A DNA stretch of 64,000 nucleotides, from assembly GCA_035606915.1 (NCBI GenBank), contig DATNDU010000031.1, forward strand, positions 19,668 to 83,667. The letters are read 5' to 3'. This document shows, one piece after another, positions 33,352-42,211 of the stretch; within the stretch, counting starts at the first letter, position 1; the number at the start of each line of letters is the position of its first letter. This stretch comes from Roseiarcus sp035606915 (GTDB taxonomy: Bacteria > Pseudomonadota > Alphaproteobacteria > Rhizobiales > Beijerinckiaceae). The position numbers and the translations under genes were made by a program. Under the pieces are notes generated by a model. It did no database searches. It saw only the letters and a list, made by a program, of their open reading frames with translations, and was not told the DNA's origin.

Positions 33352-34083
33352 TTAGGCGGCCTGCGGCGCGCCGGCGTGCGGCGCCGTCGCGGCCTCAGCG
33401 CGCGCGCGGCTCGCCACCACCGTCGGGCAGGTAAGCGAGGCGAATCGCGGTCCGAGTTTGTCGCGCCCGGCGAGCAGCGCGCGGAAGGCGACGAAAGCAT
33501 CGACCGTCACCCGCGCCAGCGCGCCCATCTGGCCGGGCTCGCGGGCGAGCGAACTGAGTACGGCGCTCATCGCGACGGAGCCGTCGCTTTGCAGGCCGGA
33601 GTGGACGGCGGCCGGCAATTCGCGCTCCAGCGGGTCGGCGACGACGCGTACGGCCGCGAACGGCACGCCCAATTCGTGCGCCAGCGTGGCGGCCTGAAAG
33701 GATTCCATATCGACGCCGCAGGCGCCGGTCGAGGCCTGGAGATGGCGCTTCTGATGCGGGCGGCGCACCGGCGCGGCGACGCTGACGATGTCGCCGACCT
33801 CTGCCTGCGGCAGCCGCTCGACCAGCCGCGCCGTCCAGGCGGCATCGGTCTCGATGTGCTGTGCGCCGGCTGAGACGCCGGTGGCGACGATCCAATGGCC
33901 CGGATTCATATGCGCCAGCAGGCCGCCGGCGATGCCGAAACTGACGATCGCCGGGGCGCCGGAGCAGACGGCGTGACGAATGGCGGCCGCGCGCAAGCCG
34001 ACGTTGCCGCCGCAAGCAAACACCTTGACGCCCGGCGCAGATGCGATTCTCGCCTCCGCTCGCATCCCCGTGATGACGATCAA
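33352..34083 (-). CDS. Nucleoside phosphorylase family, HpnG-like hopanoid nucleosidase
   Basis: About 243 residues show the PNP/UDP-type fold. VSFGIAGGL is the glycine-rich phosphate-binding region, and CGVDMESFQAATLAHELGVPFAAVRVVADP matches the adenosylhopane nucleosidase HpnG group, which releases adenine from adenosylhopane to give ribosylhopane. The start is probably TTG 34083 behind GGGGGA, giving MIVITGMRAEARIA; a GTG at 34131 is possible. No other hopanoid gene lies nearby. It is followed at 7 bases by paaI, an unusual partner. Confidence 0.75.
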   Translation of the reverse strand: MIVITGMRAEARIASAPGVKVFACGGNVGLRAAAIRHAVCSGAPAIVSFGIAGGLLAHMNPGHWIVATGVSAGAQHIETDAAWTARLVERLPQAEVGDIVSVAAPVRRPHQKRHLQASTGACGVDMESFQAATLAHELGVPFAAVRVVADPLERELPAAVHSGLQSDGSVAMSAVLSSLAREPGQMGALARVTVDAFVAFRALLAGRDKLGPRFASLTCPTVVASRARAEAATAPHAGAPQAA

Positions 34084-34173
34084 AGCATCCCCCTGGACAT
34101 CGACGCTACCTAACCTTCTGGTGCGCCGCACTCAAGGCCGGAGGGCACATTCCTTGCGAGAGTGACCCAAAAT

Positions 34174-34632
34174 CTATGCTGACGCTCCGCCGCCGGCTGT
34201 CGGCGCCTTAACGATTCCCATCTTTAGGATAATATTTCCATAAAGCCGCCGCTCCGAGGTCGCCACCACCGCGAAGCATTTCGCCGTCCGGGCGTAAAAG
34301 GCGTAGCGTTCGAGCGAGGCGAGCGTGAAATGCGCGCCCTCGCGCCTGGCGATGATGTCGCGGAATTCAGCGAACACCGGCATCTCCTCGTCCGGCGCGC
34401 CGACCACCTGCATGCGCCAGCACGCCTCGGGGGTGAACTCATCGAGCGGCAAGACGCTGAGGATGGCGTCGAGCGCCCGCGTGGCGTCGATGCCGTCGAG
34501 CCGCACCACGCGCGGCCCTTGGGAATAGGCGGGAAAATTGGCGTCGACGATGGCGATCTCGTCGCCGTGGCCCATCTGGCGCAGCGCGTGCAGGAGGTCG
34601 GGGCTGAGAATCGGGTTGATATGCTTCAGCAT
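34174..34632 (-). CDS. fucU: RbsD/FucU-family sugar mutarotase
   Basis: This 152-residue protein catalyses anomer interconversion of L-fucose or related sugars. Family features are LKHINPILSPDLLHALRQMGHGDEI at the N-terminus (with conserved His and Asp), YAKTAKCFAVVATSERRLYGN-type C-terminal motif (here YARTAKCFAVVATSERRLYGN), and Tyr-Gly-Asn near the end. It is 18 bases downstream of an aldo/keto reductase that resembles L-fucose/D-arabinose dehydrogenase. Together they look like part of a non-phosphorylative fucose route, but the lactonase and dehydratase are absent here. Confidence 0.88.
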   Translation of the reverse strand: MLKHINPILSPDLLHALRQMGHGDEIAIVDANFPAYSQGPRVVRLDGIDATRALDAILSVLPLDEFTPEACWRMQVVGAPDEEMPVFAEFRDIIARREGAHFTLASLERYAFYARTAKCFAVVATSERRLYGNIILKMGIVKAPTAGGGASA

Positions 34633-34650
34633 GGTTGGCGGTCCTGAAGT

Positions 34651-35703
34651 TTAGCGCGGCGTCGGCGCATCGGCGCGCAGCAATCCCTGCGCCTTGAGGT
34701 CGCGCCACAGCGCGGCGGGAAGCTTGGCTTGCAGCATCTCGGCGTTGCGGCGAACCTCGCTGGCGCGCTGGCCGCCCGGGATGATGCTGACGATGGCGGG
34801 ATGGCTGAGCGGAAAGCGCAGCGCCGCCTCCGCCAGCTTTGCCCCATGCGCCTTGCACACCGTTTCGATGGCGCGCACGCGATCGAGAATCTCCTTCGGC
34901 GCCGGCGCATAGTTGTAGAACGCGCCGGGCTTCGGCCCGGTGGCGAGGATGCCGGAGTTGAAGGGGCCGCCGATCACCACGCCGATTTGCTTTTCGATGC
35001 AAAGCGGCAGGAAGCTGGTCAGCGCCTCCTGCTCCAGCAGCGTGTAGCGGCCGGCGAGCAGGAAGACGTCGAAATCGCCCTCGCGCGCCAGCCGCTCGGC
35101 GATCTGCCATTCGTTGATTCCGGCGCCGAAGGCCTTGATTACGCCCTGCTCGCGCAATTCGGCGAGCGCGCGATAGCCGCCGCTCATGAATTCGCGGATC
35201 GCTATGTCGGCGGCCTCGGCGCTGCCGTGCGTGAACACGTCGACGTCATGGGCGTAGACGACGTCGATGTGGTCGACGCCGAGCCGCTCCAGCGAGAATT
35301 CGAGCGAGCGCAGCACGCCGTCGCGCGAATAATCGAACACTTCCTTGCGCGAAGGCGTCTCGAAGAAGGCGTTCGGCCGCGACTTCTCGGCCGGCGGACA
35401 CACTTTCAGAAGGCGGCCGACCTTGGTCGACAGGACGAAGGAATCGCGCGGCTTGGCGCGCAGGAAGCCATTGATGCGCGTCTCCGACAGGCCAAGGCCA
35501 TAAAGCGGCGCCGTATCGTAGTAGCGGGCCCCCTGGCTCCAGGCCATGTCGAGCGTGGCGCGGGCCTCCTTCTCGGTCATCGGCCGATAGAGATTGCCCA
35601 GCGGCGCAGCCCCGAAGCCGAGTTCGCTGAACGCGAGTTCGGCGCCGCCGCGCGCTTTGAATTTGCGCTTTCGAATCGAGTGTCCGTTCCCCAGCCCTGA
35701 CAT
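34651..35703 (-). CDS. Aldo/keto reductase, L-fucose/D-threo-aldose dehydrogenase type
   Basis: This 350-residue (beta/alpha)8 NAD(P)-dependent oxidoreductase has Asp and Tyr in YYDTAPLYGLGLSE near 57-69, catalytic Lys in VLSTKVGRLL near 91, and His in DVVYAHDVDVFTHG near 152. The group fits aldose 1-dehydrogenases that oxidise L-fucose or L-galactose to the lactone. The paired FucU mutarotase supports a fucose substrate. It transcribes toward fucU as a two-gene operon. Confidence 0.88.
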   Translation of the reverse strand: MSGLGNGHSIRKRKFKARGGAELAFSELGFGAAPLGNLYRPMTEKEARATLDMAWSQGARYYDTAPLYGLGLSETRINGFLRAKPRDSFVLSTKVGRLLKVCPPAEKSRPNAFFETPSRKEVFDYSRDGVLRSLEFSLERLGVDHIDVVYAHDVDVFTHGSAEAADIAIREFMSGGYRALAELREQGVIKAFGAGINEWQIAERLAREGDFDVFLLAGRYTLLEQEALTSFLPLCIEKQIGVVIGGPFNSGILATGPKPGAFYNYAPAPKEILDRVRAIETVCKAHGAKLAEAALRFPLSHPAIVSIIPGGQRASEVRRNAEMLQAKLPAALWRDLKAQGLLRADAPTPR

Positions 35704-35804
35704 GGGTTTCCCGCCCTCTGTTCGCCCGTTCTGTGACGTATGGCGGCGACCTTATAGCAGGCGCCGCCGCTGCGTAAGTGCCCAGCGAGAGATCCTCGCG
35801 CGGG

Positions 35805-35999
35805 CTAGCAAGCGCTTGCGCTCAGCGCGTCGAGATAATCGAAAAGCTTGCGGATTGCCGGGTGATCCGGCGATTTCTGCGCCAGACTGTGCCCCAGCCG
35901 GCGCAAGCCCCCGATCGCCGCCTCGCGATAGGTCGGCATCTCCAGGATGATCCGGTCTGTGTAGTGCATCGCCCGGTCGACGATTTCGCCCAGCAGCAT
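35805..35999 (-). CDS. Small hypothetical protein
   Basis: A 64-residue ORF (MLLGEIVDRAMHYTDRIILE onward) has an AGGGG at a reasonable spacing from ATG 35999, and its amino-acid composition is not Arg/Pro-rich as in shadow frames. It has two amphipathic helices and no signal peptide. No family is recognised. An upstream in-frame start at 36101 would add 34 residues. Confidence 0.45.
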   Translation of the reverse strand: MLLGEIVDRAMHYTDRIILEMPTYREAAIGGLRRLGHSLAQKSPDHPAIRKLFDYLDALSASAC

Positions 36000-36157
36000 C
36001 ACCGGCCCCTGCCCGCATAAATGTCGCGAATGAAGCGCCGCAAAGCTTGGCCCGCTTACGTAAACATGGCGAGGCGCCAAAAGGATGCATCGGGCGCACA
36101 AAAGAACCTTGTTGGCGGCAAATCGAATTCGAAGACGATGGTTAACCTTTTCGGGCT

Positions 36158-36173
36158 AACCCAACGTTGGGTT
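36158..36173. promoter_or_regulatory. 16-bp perfect palindrome upstream of the autotransporter
   Basis: AACCCAACGTTGGGTT is a perfect palindrome centred about 67 bases upstream of the autotransporter start, in a locally AT-richer promoter region. It is a candidate repressor or activator site; the regulator is unknown. Confidence 0.5.
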
Positions 36174-36232
36174 TCCTGCGTGACGTAGCGTGCGGCGTAG
36201 TTCTTATGCGAGTGGCACAGAATAGGCCTGGA

Positions 36233-38962
36233 ATGGCGCAATGGTCGCGCCACCAGTCGCGCCTCGTCGCGGCTTCCGGTCTCGCCGTTGCGCTCGCCGC
36301 CGCCGCGCCGGCGCGCGCTGACAGCGGCTATGTCGGCGACATGCCGATCTTCGCCGGCCCTGCCGACGCTTATGACAACAGCGGCGCGACGGTGTGGACG
36401 GGAGCGCACGCTTACGCGACGGTAAGCAACCCCGCCGGCGCCTCGATCCTCAATCAGGGCGCGGCAAGCGGCGCGGTCGTCGGCAACGGCGGCGTCATCC
36501 GCAACTCAGCCGGCGCGACTTGGAGCGGCGCCGTCGCCGCCGGCGCCAACATCCCCGGCGCCGAGGTTGTCAACCAGGGTCAGTGGAACGGCGCCCTCGA
36601 CAACGCCGGCGGCGACATCGACAATTCCGGGACCGCCGCCTCGGTCAACAATGCCGCCGGCGTTTTCGCCAACGAGGGCAAGGTGACGGGCGACCTCGTC
36701 AACAACGGCCAGGCGACCAATTCCGGGGCGATCGAGGGCAAGACGGTCAATGGCTCGCTGTTGGTCAACAACGCCGCCGGCACGCTCGCCGGCGGCCTGA
36801 CCGACACTGGCTCGACCACCAACAGCGGCGCCATCGCCGGCGGGGTGACCGAGAGCGGCGCCTTCGTCAACAATTCCGGCGGCGTCGTCAGCGGCGGCCT
36901 GACGTTGACCAGCGGCTCGGCGGTCAACAATGGCGTGATCGCCGGCGGCGCCAGCGTCAGCGCCGGCGCCTTCACCGACAACGACCTCGTTAAAGGCGGC
37001 GTCACGGTGGCCGGGTCGCAAGCCAGCTTCACCGTCAACGGCGCGGTCAAGGGCGGCGCCACGATCGCGGCGGGTTCCCTGATCGTCAATTCCGCCGGCG
37101 CGATCACCGGCCGCGTTGCCAACGCCGCGAGCCTGGCGAACGCCGGCACGATCGACGGCCCGGTGGCCAATTCCGGCGCCTTCGTCAACGACGGGGTCGT
37201 CAACGGCGCCGTCAAGCAGAGCGGCGGCCAGACCACCAACAACGGCGCCATCCACGGCGCCGCCGCCTTCGTCGGCGGCGTCGCGGTCAACAACGGCGCC
37301 ATCGCCGGCGCGACGACGGTGGGCGCCAAGGCGTCGCTGGCAAACAACGGATTTATCGGCGGCGGCCTCGGCAATTGGGGGCAGTTCACCGAGAACGCCG
37401 CTGGCGTCGTCAAGGGCGCGTTTTTCAGCAGCGGCCAGGCGACGATCAACGGCGACCTCGCGGGCGGCGCGACCAACAGCGGCGAGATGGCGGTCAACGC
37501 CTCGGGTACGGTCGAGAACGGCCTCATCATCAACGGCGGCGCGGTCAACAATGCCGGCGTCGTCAGCGGCGGCGCGGTCGTCCGCGCCGGCAAGCTGACG
37601 ACCACCGGCGTCATCGCCGGCGGCCTCGCCGACGCCGGACTGGTCGAGGCGACGGGGGCGATCTCCGGCCCGATCTCCATCACCGGCAAGCTCGTCGTCG
37701 GCGACGGCGCGGCGAGCGGCGCGCGGCTGACGATCGCGCCGGGCTCGACCGTCAGCGGCGTCATCACCCTGCCGGTCGATCTTTCGACGGGCGCGTCGAA
37801 CTTCCTTTCCGCCAAGGGCGCCGCGCTCGGCGCCGCCAGGCTCGATCTCGCCGGCAATCTCGTCAACGCCACCGGCGCCTATTGGGGCTCGCTGAGCCTT
37901 TCGGATGCGCCGGTTGCATTGACCGAGGCGGCCAAGGCGGCGCTGGCGGCGGCGAGCGGGCCGCTCTACCAATATTCGGCCCCGACCGGGCTCAGCGTCG
38001 TGCAGACGATCAATCCCGGCCTCGGCGTCACCGCCTCGCAGGTCGCGGTCGCCGCCGCGACCGCCTTCGCCGAGGCGCTGGCGCCGCCGCCGGCCGATTT
38101 CGAGCCCGCTCCAGCCGACGCGACGCCCAATCTCGGCGCCGGCGCGGTGTGGTCGCGCGGCTTCGGCGCCTCGTTGACGCTGTCGGGCGCCAACCACGCC
38201 GGCAGTGGCCCGGCGTTCGACGCGACGCGGCTCTCCACCGGCCTCGCCGGCGGCGCCATCGGCGTCGAATACGGCCTGCACAATATCCAGAATTCCGGCC
38301 TCAGCCTGCGCCTCGGCGCGGAAGCTGGCGCGGCGGCGGGGCGGGTGACGGATGCGGCGGGGTCCGGCGCCTCGGCGGCGATCCATATCCCATTCGTCGG
38401 CGCCTACGCCGCCTTGAGCGGTCTCGGCTTCACCGGGCGCGTCGAGGCGCGCTACACCATCGTAAACATGCAATTCACCAACGCGCCGCTCGCCGTGTTC
38501 GGCCAGAGCCAGCGCGCCGCCGGCATGAGCTATGCAGCTGAGGCGAGCTACCGCATCCCCGCCGGCGCGCTCTATGTCGAGCCCTTGGCCGGCGTCAGTC
38601 TGAGCCGCCTCGCCATCAATGACGAGCCGACCAATGTCGGCGATCTCTCCTTCGGCCTGGCGCGACTCACGCTCGGCCACGCGGGGCTGAAGATCGGCGG
38701 CGATTTCGCCGCCGGCGGGCTCGCCTGGCGCCCGTTTGCGATGGCCTCGATGTGGCGGGAATGGCTGAGCGGGGCGACGATCGCCGTGCCGCAGGGGCCG
38801 ACGATCACGCCGACCGACCTTGGAGAATTCGCCGAGGTCGGGTTCGGGGCGTCGGCGACGCTGGCGCATTCGGGGTTTTCGGGCTTCGGCCAGGGCGCCT
38901 GGGCCTTCGGGCCCAAAATCTCCGGCTTGGCGGCGACCGGCGGGCTGAGGCTCGATTTCTGA
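36233..38962 (+). CDS. Autotransporter (type V secretion) with degenerate repeat passenger
   Basis: The protein has about 909 residues. The N-terminal signal peptide (RLVAASGLAVALAAAAPARA) is followed by about 500 residues of short, degenerate beta-solenoid repeats rich in N-N-x-G-x-I-x-G (INGGAVNNAGVVSGGAV-like). A linker then leads to a C-terminal autotransporter beta-barrel of about 270 residues ending in the OMP signature Phe (GGLRLDF). The passenger has no recognisable enzymatic domain and probably forms a surface adhesin or biofilm solenoid. ATG 36233 is preferred, although in-frame ATGs at 36206 and GTG 36167 exist. The repeats cause long open antisense frames that are not real. Confidence 0.85.
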   Translation: MAQWSRHQSRLVAASGLAVALAAAAPARADSGYVGDMPIFAGPADAYDNSGATVWTGAHAYATVSNPAGASILNQGAASGAVVGNGGVIRNSAGATWSGAVAAGANIPGAEVVNQGQWNGALDNAGGDIDNSGTAASVNNAAGVFANEGKVTGDLVNNGQATNSGAIEGKTVNGSLLVNNAAGTLAGGLTDTGSTTNSGAIAGGVTESGAFVNNSGGVVSGGLTLTSGSAVNNGVIAGGASVSAGAFTDNDLVKGGVTVAGSQASFTVNGAVKGGATIAAGSLIVNSAGAITGRVANAASLANAGTIDGPVANSGAFVNDGVVNGAVKQSGGQTTNNGAIHGAAAFVGGVAVNNGAIAGATTVGAKASLANNGFIGGGLGNWGQFTENAAGVVKGAFFSSGQATINGDLAGGATNSGEMAVNASGTVENGLIINGGAVNNAGVVSGGAVVRAGKLTTTGVIAGGLADAGLVEATGAISGPISITGKLVVGDGAASGARLTIAPGSTVSGVITLPVDLSTGASNFLSAKGAALGAARLDLAGNLVNATGAYWGSLSLSDAPVALTEAAKAALAAASGPLYQYSAPTGLSVVQTINPGLGVTASQVAVAAATAFAEALAPPPADFEPAPADATPNLGAGAVWSRGFGASLTLSGANHAGSGPAFDATRLSTGLAGGAIGVEYGLHNIQNSGLSLRLGAEAGAAAGRVTDAAGSGASAAIHIPFVGAYAALSGLGFTGRVEARYTIVNMQFTNAPLAVFGQSQRAAGMSYAAEASYRIPAGALYVEPLAGVSLSRLAINDEPTNVGDLSFGLARLTLGHAGLKIGGDFAAGGLAWRPFAMASMWREWLSGATIAVPQGPTITPTDLGEFAEVGFGASATLAHSGFSGFGQGAWAFGPKISGLAATGGLRLDF

Positions 38963-39063
38963 CAGGGTTTTCACCGAGACGGGCGCCTCTCGCGCATTGG
39001 CTATGGCGCGTTGCGCCGGCGGGCGTATTCTGATCGTGTGCGCCGCTTTCACGGACCCGAGCC

Positions 39064-39756
39064 TTGCCCATCGACCTCATCTGCCTCGACGCCGACGACA
39101 CGCTTTGGGGCCACGAAAGCTTCTTCCAGGACGCCGCGCGCCGCTATTGCGAGTTGCTGGCGCCGTTCGCCGATCGCCGCGATATCGAGACCCGCCTGTG
39201 CGAGGCCGAGGACCGCAACCTGCACATCTATGGTTACGGCGTGAAGGGCTTCACGCTGTCGATGATGGAGACGGCGCTGGAGATTGCCGGCGAGGCTTTG
39301 CCGGCGGCGATCGTCAAGCAGTTGCTCGACATCGGCCGCGATCTCATGCGCCATCCGATCGCGCTGCTGCCGAGCGTCAAGGAGACGCTGCCGCGGCTGG
39401 CGGCGCGCGGGCGGCTGGTGCTGGTGACCAAGGGCGATCTGTTCCACCAGGAATCCAAGCTCGCCGCCTCCGGTCTCGGCGAGCATTTCGATGGCGTCGA
39501 GATCGTCAGCGAAAAGACGGCGGCGACTTACGCCCGCATCTTCGCGCGCTACGGCGCGGCGCCGCGGAGCGCGGTGATGGCCGGCAATTCGCTGCGCTCG
39601 GACGTCTGGCCGGCGCTCGCCGCCGGGGCTTTCGCCGTGCATATCCCGCATGAGGTCGAATGGGCGCACGAACGCGCCGAGACGCCGCAGGGCGAACCGC
39701 GTTTCGCCCGACTCGCCGCGCTGGCCGAATTGCCGGAATGGCTGGCGCGGCGCTAA
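39064..39756 (+). CDS. HAD-family hydrolase
   Basis: This 230-residue haloacid dehalogenase-like phosphatase has motif I DADDTLWG (nucleophile Asp9, general acid Asp11), motif II/III in VLVTKGD and the Lys before EK, and motif IV in GNSLRSDVWPALAAG. The small cap domain of about 90 residues follows motif I. The substrate is a small phospho-metabolite, not further defined. The start is TTG 39064. It is followed by the SAF-domain dehydrogenase after 23 bases. Confidence 0.88.
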   Translation: MPIDLICLDADDTLWGHESFFQDAARRYCELLAPFADRRDIETRLCEAEDRNLHIYGYGVKGFTLSMMETALEIAGEALPAAIVKQLLDIGRDLMRHPIALLPSVKETLPRLAARGRLVLVTKGDLFHQESKLAASGLGEHFDGVEIVSEKTAATYARIFARYGAAPRSAVMAGNSLRSDVWPALAAGAFAVHIPHEVEWAHERAETPQGEPRFARLAALAELPEWLARR

Positions 39757-39779
39757 GCTCGGCGCAGAGGAGGAAAAGC

Positions 39780-41102
39780 TTGTCGCTCTACGATCAGTTG
39801 CGGGCGCGCGCCGAAGCCGGCCGGCCGGTGCGCGTCGGCCTCATCGGCGCCGGCAAGTTCGGCTCGATGTTTTTGGCGCAGGCGCGCCGCACGCCGGGCC
39901 TACAGGTGCTGGGCATCGCCGATCTCGCGCCCGCCAAGGCGCGCGCCGCGCTCGCCCGCGTCGGCTGGCCGCCCGAGGCCTATGCCGCGCGCAGTTTCGC
40001 CGAGGCCGCCGCGAGCGGCGCGACCTACATTGGCGACGACGCGCAGGCGCTGATCCGCGCCGACGGGCTCGACGTGCTGGTCGAGGCGACCGGCGATCCC
40101 GGCGCCGGCCTTCGTCACGCCGCGCTGGCGCTCGATCACGGCCGCCATGTCGTGATGGTCAATGTCGAGGCCGACGCGCTCGCCGGCCCGGTGCTGGCGG
40201 CGCGGGCGCGGGCGGCGGGGCTCGTCTACTCGCTCGCCTATGGCGACCAGCCGGCGCTGATCGCCGAACTCGTCGATTGGGCGCGCAGCGCCGGCTTCGA
40301 GGTCGTCGCCGCCGGCAAGGGCACGAAATACCTGCCCGCTTATCACGCCTCGACGCCGCAGACGGTGTGGGGCCATTACGGCTTTTCGGCCGAACAGGTC
40401 GCCTCCGGCGATTTCAACGCCCGCATGTTCAACTCGTTTCTCGACGGCACGAAATCGGCGATCGAGATGGCGGCGGTCGCCAACGCCTGCGCACTCTTGC
40501 CGCCCGACGACGGCCTCGGCTTCCCGCCCTGCGGGGTCGACGATCTCGCTGAGGTGCTGAAGCCCCGCGCCGAGGGCGGGCGTGGCGTGGTGGAGGTGGT
40601 CTCGTCGCTGGAGCGCGACGGCCGCCCGGTCGCCCGCGATCTGCGCTGGGGCGTCTATGTCGTGATCGCCGCGGCCGACGATTATGTGCGCCGCTGCTTC
40701 GCCGATTACGGGCTCAAATGCGACGCCAGCGGCCGCTACGCCGCGACCTACAAACCGTTCCATCTCATCGGCCTGGAGCTTGGAATCAGCGTCGCCAGCG
40801 CCGCCTTGCGCGGCGAGGCGACAGGGCAGGCGCGGGCCTTTTCGGGCGATGCCGTGGCGGTGGCCAAGCGCGCGCTGCAAGCTGGCGAGACGCTCGACGG
40901 CGAGGGCGGCTTCACCGTCTGGGGCAAGCTGATTCCGGCGGCGCGCTCGCTCCGCGAAGGCGCGCTGCCAATTGGCCTCGCGCATGGCGTGAAGCTGCGC
41001 CACGCGGTCGCCGCCGGGCAGAGGCTGCGCTGGGCCGATGTCGAGATCGACGCCGCCGACGCGGCGGTGAAGCTGCGACGGCAAATGGAGGCCGGCGCTT
41101 GA
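39780..41102 (+). CDS. Homoserine-dehydrogenase-like NAD(P)-binding protein with SAF domain
   Basis: The protein has 440 residues. The Rossmann fold starts with VGLIGAGKFGSMFLAQA near 21-37, followed by a NAD-binding oxidoreductase core (EATGDPGAGLRHAALALDHG). The C-terminus is a SAF-type domain (AHGVKLRHAVAAGQRLRWADVEID) as in flagellar FlgA/sialic-acid synthase antifreeze-like domains. Such proteins are annotated as SAF-domain oxidoreductases of unknown pathway. TTG 39780 has GAGGAGG at good spacing. It lies between the HAD and MarR-GNAT genes, all in the same direction. Confidence 0.82.
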   Translation: MSLYDQLRARAEAGRPVRVGLIGAGKFGSMFLAQARRTPGLQVLGIADLAPAKARAALARVGWPPEAYAARSFAEAAASGATYIGDDAQALIRADGLDVLVEATGDPGAGLRHAALALDHGRHVVMVNVEADALAGPVLAARARAAGLVYSLAYGDQPALIAELVDWARSAGFEVVAAGKGTKYLPAYHASTPQTVWGHYGFSAEQVASGDFNARMFNSFLDGTKSAIEMAAVANACALLPPDDGLGFPPCGVDDLAEVLKPRAEGGRGVVEVVSSLERDGRPVARDLRWGVYVVIAAADDYVRRCFADYGLKCDASGRYAATYKPFHLIGLELGISVASAALRGEATGQARAFSGDAVAVAKRALQAGETLDGEGGFTVWGKLIPAARSLREGALPIGLAHGVKLRHAVAAGQRLRWADVEIDAADAAVKLRRQMEAGA

Positions 41103-41111
41103 CGGCGAGAT

Positions 41112-41133
41112 ATGCCTGACTAAAGTCAGGCAT
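41112..41133. promoter_or_regulatory. 22-bp perfect palindrome abutting the MarR-GNAT start codon
   Basis: Arms ATGCCTGACT and AGTCAGGCAT around an AA centre form a perfect inverted repeat. It ends one base before the ATG at 41135 and covers the position normally used for the ribosome binding site. It is a candidate autoregulatory operator. Confidence 0.65.
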
Positions 41134-41134
41134 T

Positions 41135-42004
41135 ATGCCGCTCAACCCCGTCTCCCGCTTCCGCCGTTTCGCGCGCGCCGTCACCGTCGAGGTCGGGGCG
41201 CTCGACGCCTCGTTTCTCGGCCGTGGCCGGCCGCTCGGCGCGGCGCGCGTGCTCAATGCGATCGGCAGCGGCCGTGGCGAGGTCGGCGAGGTCAGGGACG
41301 CGTTCAAGCTCGATTCCGGGCAGATGAGCCGGCTGTTGCGGGCTCTGGAGGACGAGGGCCTGATCGAGACGGCGCCGGACGCAGACGACGCGCGCCGCCG
41401 CGTCGCCCGGCTGACCGCAGCCGGCGCGGCGGAGTTTGCGGCCTACGAGGCGCTGTCCGACGCGCGCGCCGAGGCGGCGCTCGCCCGCGCTCCCGACGCC
41501 GAGCGGCTGCTGGCGGCGATGGACCTCATCGTGGCGGCGCTCGGCGCCGCGTCGATCGCGGAGATCGACCCGCGAGCGCCGGCGGCGCATCATGCTCTGG
41601 CGCAATATTATGCGGAATTGGCGCAGCGTTTCCCGGGCGGCTTCGAGGTTTCGCGCTCGCGCGATCCCGATGCCGCCGACATGATCGCGCCGCGCGGGGC
41701 GTTCCTGGTCGCTGACGTCGATGGCCTGCCGCTTGGCTGCGTCGGGCTGAAGGGCAATGGCGGCGAGGTCGGCGAGATCAAGCGCTTGTGGGTTTCGCCG
41801 CTGGCGCGCGGCCAGGGGCTGGCGCGCCGGCTGATGGCGGCGACCGAGGCGCGGGCGCGGGCGTTGGGGATCGCGGTGCTGCGGCTCGACACCAACCGCG
41901 CGTTGCCCGAGGCGGCGGCGCTCTACCGGCGCGGCGACTGGGTGGAAATCGAGCGCTTCAACGATGATCCCTATGCGCAGGTGTTTTTCGAGAAGCGGCT
42001 GTGA
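41135..42004 (+). CDS. MarR-family HTH fused to GNAT acetyltransferase
   Basis: This 289-residue two-domain protein has a winged HTH at residues 1 to about 120 (DSGQMSRLLRALEDEGLIET is the recognition part) and a GNAT domain from about 145 to the end, with the acetyl-CoA signature SPLARGQGLARRLM near 230 and a LDTNRALPEAAALYRRGDW C-terminal motif. Such fusions are common small-molecule-acetylating regulators with unknown ligands. The ATG is directly next to a 22-bp palindrome, and the only purine-rich stretch before it (AGG) lies inside that palindrome. Confidence 0.88.
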   Translation: MPLNPVSRFRRFARAVTVEVGALDASFLGRGRPLGAARVLNAIGSGRGEVGEVRDAFKLDSGQMSRLLRALEDEGLIETAPDADDARRRVARLTAAGAAEFAAYEALSDARAEAALARAPDAERLLAAMDLIVAALGAASIAEIDPRAPAAHHALAQYYAELAQRFPGGFEVSRSRDPDAADMIAPRGAFLVADVDGLPLGCVGLKGNGGEVGEIKRLWVSPLARGQGLARRLMAATEARARALGIAVLRLDTNRALPEAAALYRRGDWVEIERFNDDPYAQVFFEKRL

Positions 42005-42211
42005 CGCGACGGGTTTTCCCTTTCGCGGCTCGACGCGTGAAGGGGTCGCCGCCTAGAGGCTAAGGCCCGCTTTTCCTCAACAGAACCGGTGGTTTCGAAG
42101 GGCGGCCCCTCGGAACAGCGATAGGTCATTCATACATGATAATATAGTATATAAATGCATATTACCTTCTTGTTGTGAAAATAAAATTCTTCTCTATATT
42201 GCGAGCGTGAA
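42005..42211. other. Intergenic region with an extreme AT-rich block
   Basis: Positions about 42120-42200 contain roughly 18 G/C in 80 bases (about 22%), far below the surrounding sequence. It holds several TATA-like stretches and no ORF. It is probably a promoter/upstream element for the small ORF at 42212, or a foreign insertion scar. Confidence 0.6.

Noticed and set aside
36506..39052. 848-codon minus-strand ORF opposite the autotransporter
   Set aside because: Low-complexity product caused by the repetitive codons of the passenger; no start signal or domain.
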